64,000 bases of DNA from Limosilactobacillus reuteri (GCF_003072625.1 NZ_CP027805.1:1821501-1885500); one strand, 5' to 3'; counted from the stretch's first letter, positions 52,364 to 62,225 are shown. Program-made: numbers and translations. Notes: a model not told the origin generated them from the letters alone.

Positions 52364-53719
52364 TTACTCAAGATCTTTCAGTTCAATCGAATCTTTCGTA
52401 TGCAGCATTATTAGATAATAGAATATACCGATTACAAACCATGTACATCCAATTATTTTGGCAAGAGGATCCATATTTAGTAAAACATAAGCAATGATTA
52501 TAAAACCAATCAAAGGCGATACAAGGTGTTTTAAGTAGTTCTTCGAATGTTGAAGACGAATATAATAGTTTACTACTGAAACATGAATCACACAAAATGA
52601 TACCAAGGCTCCAAAGTTAACCAACGCAGACAAAACATTAGTCTGATTAACAAAGATTGCACCAACAACTAATGAAACTATACAAACTAGGATATTAGCA
52701 GCATATGGCGTTTTATATTTAGGGTGTACCTTTGCTAAAATAGTTGGCAAATTATGATCACGAGCCATTCCAAATAAAATACGCGAAATTGCAGCTTGAG
52801 CAACCATTGAATTAGCAATTCCCCATGAAAAGATTGTTGCTAAAATCGTCATAATCTCTAGCGGACGACCACCAACTGAAAAGGCAATTTCATAAAATGC
52901 GGTATCTGCATTCTTAAATGATGTGTAATCAGGATGCAATAAAGCGGCAATGTAAGTTTGTACAATAAATAACAGTCCTACTACAAATAAAGCTAACATT
53001 ATTCCGCGTCCCACGACTTTATTTCCACCCTTAGTTTCCTCAGCAAGAGTACTAATCGCGTCAAACCCAAGAAAATTCAACACACAGACAGAAACAGCTG
53101 TAAAAACAAAATTAAGATTGAAGTTTTTTGCAATATAAAAAGGTTTGATGGTAAAACCATCCCCAACACCATGCATAACGCCATAGGTTCCACAAACTAA
53201 GAATACCAGCAAAACAACCAATTCAAGACCAAGAAAAATAAAATTAGCCCTATTGGTAAATTCGATACCTCGGATATTAATAACAGTATTAATAATGATA
53301 AATGCTACCACCCAGGCATACGGCGGAATCCCCGGCACTAATGTTCTTAGAGAATTGGCGGCAATTACATAAAGCAATGCTGGTACAAATACATAGTCTA
53401 ATAAAATCATCCACCCGGCTAAAAATCCAACATGTTTATTAATTCCGCGTTGAGCATAGGCATAGACTGATCCAGCTACTGGAAACGCCTGTGACATTTG
53501 TCCATAGCTCAAAGCCGTAAAGAACATAGCAATTACTCCAATTAAATAGGCAAGCGCAACCATCCCTTTAGCAGGCATAACTACTGAAGCATAAATTCCA
53601 AATGGTGCAATTGGGGTCATAAATACCAATCCATAAACAACCAAGTCTTTAAGGGTTAGTCGGCGATCAAGTTGCTGATGATAGCCCATTTTTTCTAACG
53701 TATTATCAGGCTGTTGCAT
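52364..53719 (-). CDS. APC-family amino acid permease
   Basis: The 451-residue protein has twelve membrane segments and the APC opening LTLKDLVVYGLVFMTPIAPFGIY, with GSVYAYAQRGINKHVGFLAGW and GFDAISTLAEETKGG typical of helices 3 and 6. It imports an amino acid or exchanges amines. It lies two bases after the proline iminopeptidase gene, so uptake of an amino acid or dipeptide product linked to proline peptide use is a reasonable guess. Confidence 0.9.
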   Translation of the reverse strand: MQQPDNTLEKMGYHQQLDRRLTLKDLVVYGLVFMTPIAPFGIYASVVMPAKGMVALAYLIGVIAMFFTALSYGQMSQAFPVAGSVYAYAQRGINKHVGFLAGWMILLDYVFVPALLYVIAANSLRTLVPGIPPYAWVVAFIIINTVINIRGIEFTNRANFIFLGLELVVLLVFLVCGTYGVMHGVGDGFTIKPFYIAKNFNLNFVFTAVSVCVLNFLGFDAISTLAEETKGGNKVVGRGIMLALFVVGLLFIVQTYIAALLHPDYTSFKNADTAFYEIAFSVGGRPLEIMTILATIFSWGIANSMVAQAAISRILFGMARDHNLPTILAKVHPKYKTPYAANILVCIVSLVVGAIFVNQTNVLSALVNFGALVSFCVIHVSVVNYYIRLQHSKNYLKHLVSPLIGFIIIAYVLLNMDPLAKIIGCTWFVIGIFYYLIMLHTKDSIELKDLE

Positions 53720-53721
53720 AG

Positions 53722-54630
53722 TTACTCACCAAACTTTCCTTGAAAAATATCTGTGAAATAACGACGTAAATTAGTGAAAAACACCTCTGGATTATCAACC
53801 ATGTGATTATGACCACCATTTGGCGTAATTACCAACCGTGAATTAGGAATTGATTTTTGCATCCTTTGTGCTGTCGCAAGCGGCATTGTTTCGTGAGCTC
53901 CAAACGTTAATAACGTTGGTACCTTGATATTATGAATGTCATTGCTTCGATCCCATCCGTCTAAGTCACCATTAATAATAAATTCATTATCACCTTGGAA
54001 TGTGTTATAAACCGGCTTAGATTGAATATCAATTTGGTGACTCATCTTGGATGGCTGTTTGCGGTTAACATATTCTTTATACATGTGATCAATATACTTG
54101 CGATACGCTGGGTCCTGATACTCTCCTCGTAATTCCGTATCACTCATATACTCAACCTGATAAGAAGCAAATTCATCATTAAGAATTTCTTTCAAGTGCG
54201 TTACATAATCGGCTATATTATCAATCATACTAATAATAATTAAACCCTTCAAATGTTCTGGATAACGGAGAGCATACTCCATTGATAAAAGGCCGCCCCA
54301 AGAATGACCTGCTAAATAGAATTTTTCTAAACCTAACTTTTGGCGTACTTCCTCAACTTCGCTAATGTAGTATTCCATATCTAGGTACTGCTTACGAATT
54401 TGTGGATCCCTCCAGTTAGGCGTGTCAGAATACCAAGAACCAAGCTGATCATAAGTATGTACGGTAATACCAAGAGATTTCAGTTCTAGTCCAAACCTTT
54501 CATAAACTTCATGCGTGTCTCCAGGACCACCATGCAAGCACAGCAAATCTTCTCGACCCGTAGTATTTTCTGAATGCGTCCATAAATGGTACCCATTATT
54601 TAACGTCATAATATGTGTTCCATCCCACAT
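53722..54630 (-). CDS. pip: Proline iminopeptidase, alpha/beta hydrolase
   Basis: The 302-residue enzyme removes N-terminal proline from peptides. The oxyanion motif CLHGGPGDTHE is near residue 33, the nucleophile elbow GHSWGGLLSMEY near residue 110, and the late NGGHNHMVDNPE supplies the catalytic His. No signal peptide is seen. ATG 54630 follows GGGGGA; the 30-base in-frame extension upstream includes that site. It is co-transcribed with the APC permease from a strong promoter at 54670-54698. Confidence 0.9.
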   Translation of the reverse strand: MWDGTHIMTLNNGYHLWTHSENTTGREDLLCLHGGPGDTHEVYERFGLELKSLGITVHTYDQLGSWYSDTPNWRDPQIRKQYLDMEYYISEVEEVRQKLGLEKFYLAGHSWGGLLSMEYALRYPEHLKGLIIISMIDNIADYVTHLKEILNDEFASYQVEYMSDTELRGEYQDPAYRKYIDHMYKEYVNRKQPSKMSHQIDIQSKPVYNTFQGDNEFIINGDLDGWDRSNDIHNIKVPTLLTFGAHETMPLATAQRMQKSIPNSRLVITPNGGHNHMVDNPEVFFTNLRRYFTDIFQGKFGE

Positions 54631-54669
54631 AATAATTCCCCCTGCTAATATTAAAAACAAATTAAAATA

Positions 54670-54698
54670 ATTATATTTAGATTAGAGTGAAAAGTCAA
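54670..54698 (-). promoter_or_regulatory. pip-permease promoter
   Basis: On the reverse strand TTGACT (54693-54698) and TATAAT (54670-54675) are exactly 17 bp apart. Confidence 0.75.
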
Positions 54699-54831
54699 CC
54701 ACTAATTTTTTGTTAGCTCCAACTTTAAGTAGTAAGAAATTAGCCACATCTTTATAACCCTGTGGATATTCAGTATTAGCAATTTAGTTAAAATTTAACT
54801 TAGATTTCATAATGATTACTTTGTATTAAGA

Positions 54832-54880
54832 CAAAAAAGAGCAAGACAGAACTATTATTTGTAGCTCTTGTTCTCGCTCT
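54832..54880 (-). terminator. Terminator after DHH phosphoesterase gene
   Basis: AGAGCAAGACAGAAC and GTTCTCGCTCT form an imperfect stem that, on the reverse strand, is followed by a run of T. Confidence 0.55.
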
Positions 54881-54929
54881 AGGATACCTTCTAGCTTTTT
54901 TATTAACTCTCAGAATCACTTATCACAAA

Positions 54930-56009
54930 TCACTTCTTCCCAAACAAAGCTGCCATCTTTGCGGCTACTTCGGGATCGAGATTATCGGCAAGCGTACTTT
55001 CATTTGATTTTTGTTCATTTTGCTGATTGGTGATCGTTTGCTTGAGGTCATCAATGACTGTTTGTTCACCAACTTCAATCGGATTAACCGTTAACCGGCC
55101 ACCTGCAGCATCAGCATGACCACCACCATTAAAGTATTTTTCAGCAAATTTAGCCACATCTAACTTTCCGTTGCTTCGAAGCGACACGCTAACCGGACTG
55201 ACTACCAAGGCCGCATCGACTTCTGGATGTTGAACTAATAATTCGTGGGCAATTTCAGACTTATAATCACTTGCATATACGACCCCAAACTTATGATCAT
55301 CGACATCCGTAATCAAAACATCTTTTAAATGGCTCTTAAGGTATTTAGCCCGCCGTTCGTTTAGTGTCCGAATCAACAGCCGATTTTCTTCCTGATATTG
55401 TTGCCAGCTGGTATTAAAAACATTTTGGACAAACTCTTCCGAATCTTGGAGGGGGTAAAACCAAAAGAGCTGATCAAGATTATCAGCATCAATTCGTTCC
55501 TGCTCATCCATTTCTGGATCATTTTGCCAATCCCAAGTATCATATGCCCGAATCAATTCCACAAGATAAGCAAGATCCTTTTGCCGTCGTTCATCAACCT
55601 TTGCAAAAGACGATTGTTGTTTTAACCAATCCCATACCAAGCTTGTGGCACTTGGGTTAACTGCTGGATCAGCAGGTACGATACTATTGGCCGCATACTT
55701 TTGTCGTAGTTCTGCTTCACTTTCATGATGGTCAAAGACAAGCCAATGATTAGCAAAACGTTCATTCAATAACTTAAATGAATAATCGCTATCCGGCGTC
55801 ATATCCATGATGTAAACATCTGTAAAGCGCCCTACTTCCGCCGTTTGCATCCATCGACTTAATTCTTCATCGATTCGTCCAGCGCCACAGTTTGTCATAT
55901 CAAACTCTGTGTCTTCAAACATTACTGGTTGTAGTGTTTTTAATAATAATGGGGCCCCGAATCCATCTAAATCATTGTGGGAAAATAATTTTATTAACCG
56001 TTGTGCCAT
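54930..56009 (-). CDS. DHH-family phosphoesterase, oligoribonuclease-like
   Basis: The 359-residue protein has the DHH-family motifs SHNDLDGFGAP near residue 10, DMTPDSD near 72, the namesake VFDHHES near 92, and the C-terminal DHHA1 motif GGHADAAGGRL near residue 305. Such enzymes degrade nano-RNA, pAp or cyclic dinucleotide products. The layout is closest to NrnB-type proteins. ATG 56009 follows GAGGAT. The last 50 residues are a polar tail rich in N, E and Q. It is a single gene. Confidence 0.85.
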   Translation of the reverse strand: MAQRLIKLFSHNDLDGFGAPLLLKTLQPVMFEDTEFDMTNCGAGRIDEELSRWMQTAEVGRFTDVYIMDMTPDSDYSFKLLNERFANHWLVFDHHESEAELRQKYAANSIVPADPAVNPSATSLVWDWLKQQSSFAKVDERRQKDLAYLVELIRAYDTWDWQNDPEMDEQERIDADNLDQLFWFYPLQDSEEFVQNVFNTSWQQYQEENRLLIRTLNERRAKYLKSHLKDVLITDVDDHKFGVVYASDYKSEIAHELLVQHPEVDAALVVSPVSVSLRSNGKLDVAKFAEKYFNGGGHADAAGGRLTVNPIEVGEQTVIDDLKQTITNQQNEQKSNESTLADNLDPEVAAKMAALFGKK

Positions 56010-56144
56010 TTTCGATCCTCGCAATTCTGATTTTGTTTCTTATTATACCGTAGAAAATCGGCTAAACCACACTTAATTACTGACATCACGCTAACGAACT
56101 GCTATCATTGAAATTAGTAACTTATTTTAAGAAAGGAAAACAAT

Positions 56145-57380
56145 ATGGAAGTTTATGATTATCGTCAAGAATTAATTGACCTCTTAAATAATACCGCTGA
56201 TGATCCACAAAGCTTACTGCAGACACAGCGGAGTCTTACCACCATTCTTAATATTTTAAATCATTATCAGGAAAGCAAACCCGTTAAACAAAATGCACCT
56301 CGGTTTGTTCAACGCAAAATTCAATCGTCAAACGAGTTGCCTCCGCAAGCACGCAAAACATTGAAGTCACTGCTTACCGGTCCAGCTAATGATGAAGAAA
56401 AGTCAACATCAATAGTAAGCCCCGTTACATCTTCTTCAGTCGAAGCACCAAAAGAAGTTACCGAAGTAGAACGCCTAGCGGCCGACAATCGCTACTTAGT
56501 ACACCGGAAATTAAGCGGTGCCGAGATTAATCATCGTTACTACCCGGAAGCAATTCTGCATGCATTACCATTTTCCGTTGAGGATGGCGACATTGCCCAA
56601 CTAGACTATGAGCAAAAGGTCCGTGGCCTTCCTATTATTCGACGGATCACCGGTGACCACCTTAGCGATTACACTCCTGAAAAAGTCAATGTGATTGAAT
56701 ACGGTGAATTAAAACGCGTGCCCGGTTCTGATGTCCTTCAACTGAGTAAAACAATTAAGGGTAATTCAATCGTTGACAAAGCGCCAGAAAATACCATTGT
56801 AATTGATCCCTTTAAGTACCCGGGCCGCGATATTAAGCCGGGGATGGTTATTGATTTTGCCTACTATGATCGAGGAAATGGCCTAACTGATGCCAAAGAT
56901 GGCGCGATTCGCTGGATTCATGAAAAGCAAGATTATGATACAACCAAGCAACCAGCTAAACCAAAAGTTGTTAAAAAGCCTGCTAATCCTCGTCATGATT
57001 ATGAAAAGAAACTTGATTATGACCTCCATCAACGAAAGGTACTTGTTATTACCGGAATCCGTAGCAAGGTTAAAGGCCTTAAACCAGTCGTTGATAAACA
57101 CCACGGTCTGTTCCGCGGATTAGACGCATCTGCAGAAGAAAAAGTTTCCAGCAGTAAATTAAAACGTGAAATTCGGGATGCGGACTTTGTGATTGTCTGC
57201 ATCGATGCAATTCACCATCGGATTAGTCAACTCGCCAACCATCATGCTAAACGTTATGAAAAGCCACTCGCCATTGCAAATGTTACTTCTAATACTGCTG
57301 TTGAGCGAGCCATTGCCCGGGCATTAAATGGTGATCCTGCATACGCCGAAAGCAGTGAAGATTTGAAAAATTATAAATAA
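56145..57380 (+). CDS. DUF2325-domain protein
   Basis: The 411-residue protein has a helical N-terminal part, a disordered S/T/P-rich linker (residues about 80-110), a middle beta-rich region with repeated ITGDH and VIDPFKYPGRDIKPGMVID segments, and a C-terminal DUF2325 domain (RKVLVITGIRSKVKGLKPVV, then DADFVIVCIDAIHHRI). DUF2325 has a Rossmann-like fold and is found in proteins of unknown role. ATG 56145 follows AAGGAAA. It is monocistronic and precedes the T-box leader of brnQ. Confidence 0.78.
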   Translation: MEVYDYRQELIDLLNNTADDPQSLLQTQRSLTTILNILNHYQESKPVKQNAPRFVQRKIQSSNELPPQARKTLKSLLTGPANDEEKSTSIVSPVTSSSVEAPKEVTEVERLAADNRYLVHRKLSGAEINHRYYPEAILHALPFSVEDGDIAQLDYEQKVRGLPIIRRITGDHLSDYTPEKVNVIEYGELKRVPGSDVLQLSKTIKGNSIVDKAPENTIVIDPFKYPGRDIKPGMVIDFAYYDRGNGLTDAKDGAIRWIHEKQDYDTTKQPAKPKVVKKPANPRHDYEKKLDYDLHQRKVLVITGIRSKVKGLKPVVDKHHGLFRGLDASAEEKVSSSKLKREIRDADFVIVCIDAIHHRISQLANHHAKRYEKPLAIANVTSNTAVERAIARALNGDPAYAESSEDLKNYK

Positions 57381-57394
57381 ATTTTAATTTACTG

Positions 57395-57422
57395 TTGACT
57401 TTTATGAGAAATAAGTTAATAT
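57395..57422 (+). promoter_or_regulatory. Promoter of the T-box-brnQ transcript
   Basis: TTGACT (57395-57400) and TAATAT (57417-57422) are 16 bp apart, just before the T-box leader. Confidence 0.6.
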
Positions 57423-57427
57423 TAATG

Positions 57428-57735
57428 TCAACAATTTAATTATTCGATCGCAATGAGAAAGAAGAGTATGTTAGACGATAGCTTCAGCGAGTCTCGTTTG
57501 GTGTGAGGAGACAGTTTTTAACTCTAACTGAAGATCACTTTCGAGTCTACAGCTTAAATACCAGTAAGCTGTAGTGGTTACACCCATTATCGTGTCAGCG
57601 TATCGCCATGATGGCCGTACGTGTGAGGTATTGTTAGCAATAGCAGTACAATGATAGGGTGGTACCACGCTCAGCGTCCCTTAGCCAGTTTGGCTAAGGG
57701 ACTTTTTTGTTGGGATCAGATTAGGAGGAGAAAGC
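57428..57735 (+). ncRNA. T-box riboswitch leader, probably isoleucine-specific
   Basis: The leader contains the T-box sequence AGGGTGGTACCACG at 57656-57669, an upstream multi-helix region (stem I about 57470-57600), and a downstream terminator (GTCCCTTAGCC/GGCTAAGGGAC with six T, 57676-57708) that the T-box can turn into an antiterminator. In the stem I side loop the sequence GAAGATCACTT places ATC (57534-57536, Ile) at the specifier position, followed by the usual purine. Uncharged tRNA-Ile would allow brnQ transcription. The specifier codon choice is inference; GAT is the alternative but fits the transporter less well. Confidence 0.88.
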
Positions 57736-59121
57736 ATGCAAGATTTAACATCGCGCAAGTTAACATTCAAAAACTATTTAGTTGTTGCATCATTGCTTTT
57801 CGGTTTATTCTTTGGGGCCGGAAACTTGATTTTCCCGTTACACCTTGGTCAATTAGCTGGTAGTCATTGGGGACCAGCTGCAGTTGGCTTTCTGATTACT
57901 GGAGTTCTTTTACCACTTCTATCAGTTCTCGCCGTTGCTGTTACGCGTGCAGAAGGAGTCTTTGATATCGGTCGTCCGCTTGGCGTCGGTTTTGCCTTAG
58001 TATTCATGGTTCTTATCCACGCTACGATCGGACCATTGTTCGGTACTCCACGAACTGCCACTGTCTCATTCACAGTTGGTCTTGCTCCATTCGTTGATAA
58101 ACAATATCAATCCCTTGCCTTGCTATTATTCTCAGCATTATTCTTCGGGGCAGCCTTCCTCTTCTCATACCGGGAAAATGATATCCTAGCTAATATCGGA
58201 AAAGTATTAAATCCCGTCTTCTTAGCCCTTTTATTCCTTGTCTTTGTCGTTGGTTTTGCTCGTCCGCTTGGTAATCCTACTACCGCACCGACAACTAGTG
58301 CTTATGTTCACGGTGCGCTCACTAACGGGTTCCTTGAAGGGTACAACACTATGGATGCTCTTGCCGGTCTTGCATTTGGGGTAACAGTGGTAACCGCTGT
58401 TCATTCTATGGGACAACGGTCAGCAAAAGATGTATCCAAAGTTGTTGCAAAAGCTGGTGTCCTTTCAATGGGTGCCGTTGCTTTTATCTACTTATTACTA
58501 ATCCTTCTTGGCGCAATGTCTCTTGGTCGTTTCAAAGCTTCCCCAGATGGTGGAGTTGCCTTTAACCAATTAGTTAATGCTTATGCCGGTGCATTCGGAC
58601 AAGTTGTACTAGCATTCTTGTTAACTGTCACTTGTTTAACGACGGCTGTTGGTTTAGTTGCTGCTTTTGCTCAAGACTTCCATAAGCACTTTCCAAAAGT
58701 TAGCTACCATGCATGGCTTGCCCTCAGTTGTCTCGCCTCTTTCCTTACTGCTAATTTTGGCTTAGACAAAATCATCGCTTGGTCAACACCAATGTTAATG
58801 TTCCTTTACCCATTATCAATGGTGCTTATCCTTTTATCTGTGACATCACCACTCTTTAACCGTGATGGCGTTGTTTACTTCTTCGTGGTCCTTTTCACCG
58901 TTGTACCAGCTCTCGGTGATATGGTTGTTGCCTTCCCAGCGGTTGTTAGCCAAAGTTCATTTGGTTTATCTGTTGCCGCTTTGCGAAATAACTTACCACT
59001 TGCAAGTATGGGATTATTCTGGCTTGTTCCAGCACTTGTCGGCTTAGTCCTTGGTCTCTTAGTTCACTGGTACCGTCATCAACGGGTTACTTCCACCAGT
59101 ATGCAAAGCGAAGTACATTAA
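57736..59121 (+). CDS. brnQ: Branched-chain amino acid:cation carrier, LivCS family
   Basis: The 461-residue protein has twelve membrane segments and the BrnQ opening LLFGLFFGAGNLIFPLHLG, with FLEGYNTMDALAGLAFG in the middle and LTVTCLTTAVGLVAAFA later. It imports isoleucine, leucine and valine with sodium or protons. ATG 57736 follows GAGGAGAAAG. Transcription is controlled by the T-box leader sensing a branched-chain tRNA. A strong terminator follows. Confidence 0.95.
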   Translation: MQDLTSRKLTFKNYLVVASLLFGLFFGAGNLIFPLHLGQLAGSHWGPAAVGFLITGVLLPLLSVLAVAVTRAEGVFDIGRPLGVGFALVFMVLIHATIGPLFGTPRTATVSFTVGLAPFVDKQYQSLALLLFSALFFGAAFLFSYRENDILANIGKVLNPVFLALLFLVFVVGFARPLGNPTTAPTTSAYVHGALTNGFLEGYNTMDALAGLAFGVTVVTAVHSMGQRSAKDVSKVVAKAGVLSMGAVAFIYLLLILLGAMSLGRFKASPDGGVAFNQLVNAYAGAFGQVVLAFLLTVTCLTTAVGLVAAFAQDFHKHFPKVSYHAWLALSCLASFLTANFGLDKIIAWSTPMLMFLYPLSMVLILLSVTSPLFNRDGVVYFFVVLFTVVPALGDMVVAFPAVVSQSSFGLSVAALRNNLPLASMGLFWLVPALVGLVLGLLVHWYRHQRVTSTSMQSEVH

Positions 59122-59138
59122 TAAGTGTTTTATAGGTT

Positions 59139-59188
59139 AAAAAAGCGTGAGAAATAGCTCATTATAAGAGTCGTTTCTCACGCTTTTA
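59139..59188. terminator. Bidirectional terminator brnQ / glucosaminidase
   Basis: AAAAGCGTGAGAAA and TTTCTCACGCTTTT enclose a loop, with A- and T-rich flanks. Confidence 0.9.
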
Positions 59189-59193
59189 AATTA

Positions 59194-59787
59194 TTATTTA
59201 ACATTATCGTATTGGGCAAGATTAAACTTCTTAATCGCATAGATCAGCTTGCTGGCATAATCTGGATCGGTTGCGTAACCATTCCGCTGTAATTCGTAAG
59301 CTGCCTGTTGATAAGTTTTTGCTGTTTGTACTCCATGGAAACGTGCATGATTATCAGCAGTTCCATTTACAATGAGCAATGTGTGCGCATTAATTGAATC
59401 AGCCCAGCTATTGTAGACTGTAAAGTATTGTTTTGCTTGAACATTTTTACCCCGAATATTTTCGGTAGTATACATTTGCACCTTTTCGTCATCACTGTTA
59501 GCTTTAATTCCAAATAAGTTATTGTATTTATTTGCTAACCGGCTCCGACCCCAGTTAGATTCAAGTCCTGCTTGTGCAATAGTAATACTTGCCGGAATAT
59601 GATATTTCTTCTGTTCACGTTGAGCAGCTGGTGCAATCTGACGAACAAATTCATTGACGGTTATATCTGTCGGGTGGGTCTCACGTTGAATTTGGGGAGA
59701 TTCGTGGATAATAATCGCCACAATCCCAAATAAAATAATCAAAAACGCAAGCACACTTCCACAAATGATTTTTGTTTCTTTTTTCAT
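59194..59787 (-). CDS. GH73-type glucosaminidase, membrane-anchored
   Basis: The 197-residue protein has one N-terminal membrane segment (residues 7-28, uncleaved anchor or signal) and a GH73 glucosaminidase domain. The catalytic Glu lies in AQAGLESNWGRSRLA, followed by NNLFGIKA and a final repeat-like AYELQRNGYATDPDYA. It cuts N-acetylglucosaminyl bonds of peptidoglycan at the outer surface. ATG 59787 follows AAAGGAAAG. It is a single gene without cell-wall-binding repeats, so it probably acts close to the membrane. Confidence 0.9.
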   Translation of the reverse strand: MKKETKIICGSVLAFLIILFGIVAIIIHESPQIQRETHPTDITVNEFVRQIAPAAQREQKKYHIPASITIAQAGLESNWGRSRLANKYNNLFGIKANSDDEKVQMYTTENIRGKNVQAKQYFTVYNSWADSINAHTLLIVNGTADNHARFHGVQTAKTYQQAAYELQRNGYATDPDYASKLIYAIKKFNLAQYDNVK

Positions 59788-59863
59788 GATGTGTCTTTCC
59801 TTTTTATGAATTTGACGCTATTATAACCACTTCACCATGAGAAAGCGAGAATTTACAATAATC

Positions 59864-60643
59864 TTATTTACTTTTAAGATCATTTTTATAGTTATTAAAG
59901 TATTTACTATCAGTAATCTTCATCTTACGGAAGCTCTTGATTAGTCGGCGATGATTCCAACTCAATTGCTTGCCAGCTCCCTCTTTGTTTAGATGTTGAG
60001 CAAAATGCCGTTGCCAATCTTGAAGGTGATCTTTAATTGCCAATTTATCCTTAGGAACTGCTTTTTCAAGTCGATTCAGCAATTTCTTTCTGTACGCGGC
60101 TGCTCGTTCATCCCATTGCTGAGTTGTAATATGGAATTTTTCCACACTAATAACGCTGAGGATAGTATCAGTTCCCATTACCAGGACGATAATCAGTGCA
60201 AGCATCCCGTGGGTCCATGATTCTTCCCAATTAATAATCTGTTGAATAAATAGCTGAACAAACTTAACCAGCAAAACAACGCCAATCCCCCAGAAAAATG
60301 AAATTTGGGGAGCAACTCTTCCTTGAATGTTTCCTTTTAGATGCGAATAGTCCCATAAATTCATATGAAAAAGTTTTTCGAGCAACCAACTTGCGACATA
60401 TTCAAAGATCGAAGCCACAATAAACCCTACTACGAATAGCAGAAAAATATTATCTTGGAACGGATAGGTAGTAATCAAAATCGTTGTAACGGCAAATCCG
60501 TACACCGGACAATAAGGACCAAATAAGAATCCGCGGTAGGCAAAATGATGGTCCTTAATCGAGCAGTAGCAGGTTTCCCATAGCCAGCCAATAAATGAAT
60601 AGGTAAAAAATAAGACAATGATTTCAGAAATTGAATAGGGCAC
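59864..60643 (-). CDS. CmpB-type putative ABC transporter permease membrane protein
   Basis: The 259-residue protein has five to six hydrophobic segments and the family marks FFTYSFIGWLWETCYCSI, RGFLFGPYCPVYGFA and LEKLFHMNLWDYS. This family is annotated as a putative ABC permease (ABC_trans_CmpB) without proven transport. The last 90 residues are charged and cytoplasmic. The start is GTG 60643 behind AGGAGGGG. It lies 41 bp after the ABC-F gene on the same strand, a likely operon, though ABC-F proteins are not transporters. Confidence 0.82.
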   Translation of the reverse strand: MPYSISEIIVLFFTYSFIGWLWETCYCSIKDHHFAYRGFLFGPYCPVYGFAVTTILITTYPFQDNIFLLFVVGFIVASIFEYVASWLLEKLFHMNLWDYSHLKGNIQGRVAPQISFFWGIGVVLLVKFVQLFIQQIINWEESWTHGMLALIIVLVMGTDTILSVISVEKFHITTQQWDERAAAYRKKLLNRLEKAVPKDKLAIKDHLQDWQRHFAQHLNKEGAGKQLSWNHRRLIKSFRKMKITDSKYFNNYKNDLKSK

Positions 60644-60683
60644 TCGTTTCCCCTCCTTTTTGAATTCATTGTCTCATATATTT

Positions 60684-62225
60684 CTATTTCAAGCTAAGTT
60701 TTTCAACGTTCAGGATCTTATCAAGCCATCCTTCAAAGAATCCTTGTTCGTGACTAACTAAAATTAAATTTCCCGGGAAATCTTGCAGAGCTTTCTTCAA
60801 ACCTTCCTTAGTTTCATCATCCAGGTGATTTGTCGGTTCGTCCATGATGAGGAAATTACATGGGGTTAATTCAAGGATTGCCAACTTAACTTTTGTTTGT
60901 TCGCCCCCTGATAAAAGGTTCATTTCCTTCATCGTGTTGGCGGCATTGATTCCGGCACGCGCAAGTTTTGTCCGAATCGTCCGTGGCTGCATCGTTGGGA
61001 ACATATTTTGAATAGTTTGCAGTGGCGTAAGGGTTGGGTCATCCCACTCCAGATCTTGGTCAAAGTAATTTATCCGGGCTGATGGGGAGAAAGTTGCTGT
61101 TCCGCCCAACGCTGGAATTTTCTTTAAAATTGATTTAATCAAAGTCGACTTACCAACCCCGTTAAATCCAGTGAACAATAATTTTTCACCCATTGTCATT
61201 GAGAAAGTTACTGGCGCTAGTAATGGTCGGTTATAACCAACTGATAATTTTTCTACCCGCAACGCATTCGCTGATCCAGTATTTTCATATGGAAAATGGA
61301 AAGTTGCTTTTAGATTATCTTCGGGTGGATCAATCTTTTTCATCCGCGCAAGCATTTTTTCCCGTGACTTAGCCATAGTCGACTTTGAACCGGCCTTGTT
61401 TTTCCGAATAAACCGTTGTGCCTTTTCAATGACTACTTGCTGCTTCTCATATTCCCGCTCTTGAGCTTCCTTGCACTCTTCCTTTTGACGCATCGCTTGT
61501 TGGAAACTTCCCCGGTATTTAGTGATTTTACCAAATGATACATCACAAATGGTATTCGTAACTTGTTCAAGGAAGTCATAGTCATGAGAGATGATCATTG
61601 CGGCACCATCAAAATCATTAAGATAGTCGATTAACCATTCAATGTGAGCCGTATCAAGGTAGTTTGTCGGTTCGTCTAGTAAGATAACATCTGGATTTTC
61701 CAATAGCATCTTGGCAAGGATAATCTTTGATCGCTGACCCCCACTCATCTCAGAGACAACATGATCCTTATCAATATCAGTTAATCCCAAACCGTTCATT
61801 ACTCGCTCGACTTCCATTTCAATTTCATAGAAGTTATTAGCATCGAGTTTTTCTTGAATTCGGCCTGCTTTGGTGAGGAGCTCATCATCCATCTTTTCTG
61901 CATAATCCGCATAAAGCTTATTCATCTGGTCATTAAGTTGATAAAGATCCGTGAAAGCAGTATGAAGGAAGTCAATCAAGGTCATCCCCGCTGGAATATC
62001 CACATACTGGTCTAAGTATCCAATCTTGACTCCTTTTTGCCATTTAATAGTGCCATCGACCGGGAGGGTTTTTCCGATCAAAATTTTAATCAAGGTACTC
62101 TTCCCGGCACCATTTTGCCCAACAATCCCCATGTGTTCGTGCTTTTCTAGTTGAATGCTGGCATCTTCATAGAGCTTTTTGTCGGCATAGCTCATTGTCA
62201 GTCCTTCAACATCTAATACTGCCAT
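60684..62225 (-). CDS. ABC-F family ATPase
   Basis: The 513-residue protein carries two ABC domains with no membrane part. Walker A GQNGAGKST and GFNGVGKST, signatures MSGGQRSK and LSGGEQTK, and Walker B VILLDEPTNYLD and FLIMDEPTNHLD are all intact. The charged helical linker (about residues 235-300) is the ribosome-interacting region of ABC-F factors. These proteins act on the ribosome in translation quality control or antibiotic protection; the long second linker and order resemble YbiT/YdiF-type housekeeping members. ATG 62225 follows GGAGAG. Confidence 0.9.
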   Translation of the reverse strand: MAVLDVEGLTMSYADKKLYEDASIQLEKHEHMGIVGQNGAGKSTLIKILIGKTLPVDGTIKWQKGVKIGYLDQYVDIPAGMTLIDFLHTAFTDLYQLNDQMNKLYADYAEKMDDELLTKAGRIQEKLDANNFYEIEMEVERVMNGLGLTDIDKDHVVSEMSGGQRSKIILAKMLLENPDVILLDEPTNYLDTAHIEWLIDYLNDFDGAAMIISHDYDFLEQVTNTICDVSFGKITKYRGSFQQAMRQKEECKEAQEREYEKQQVVIEKAQRFIRKNKAGSKSTMAKSREKMLARMKKIDPPEDNLKATFHFPYENTGSANALRVEKLSVGYNRPLLAPVTFSMTMGEKLLFTGFNGVGKSTLIKSILKKIPALGGTATFSPSARINYFDQDLEWDDPTLTPLQTIQNMFPTMQPRTIRTKLARAGINAANTMKEMNLLSGGEQTKVKLAILELTPCNFLIMDEPTNHLDDETKEGLKKALQDFPGNLILVSHEQGFFEGWLDKILNVEKLSLK

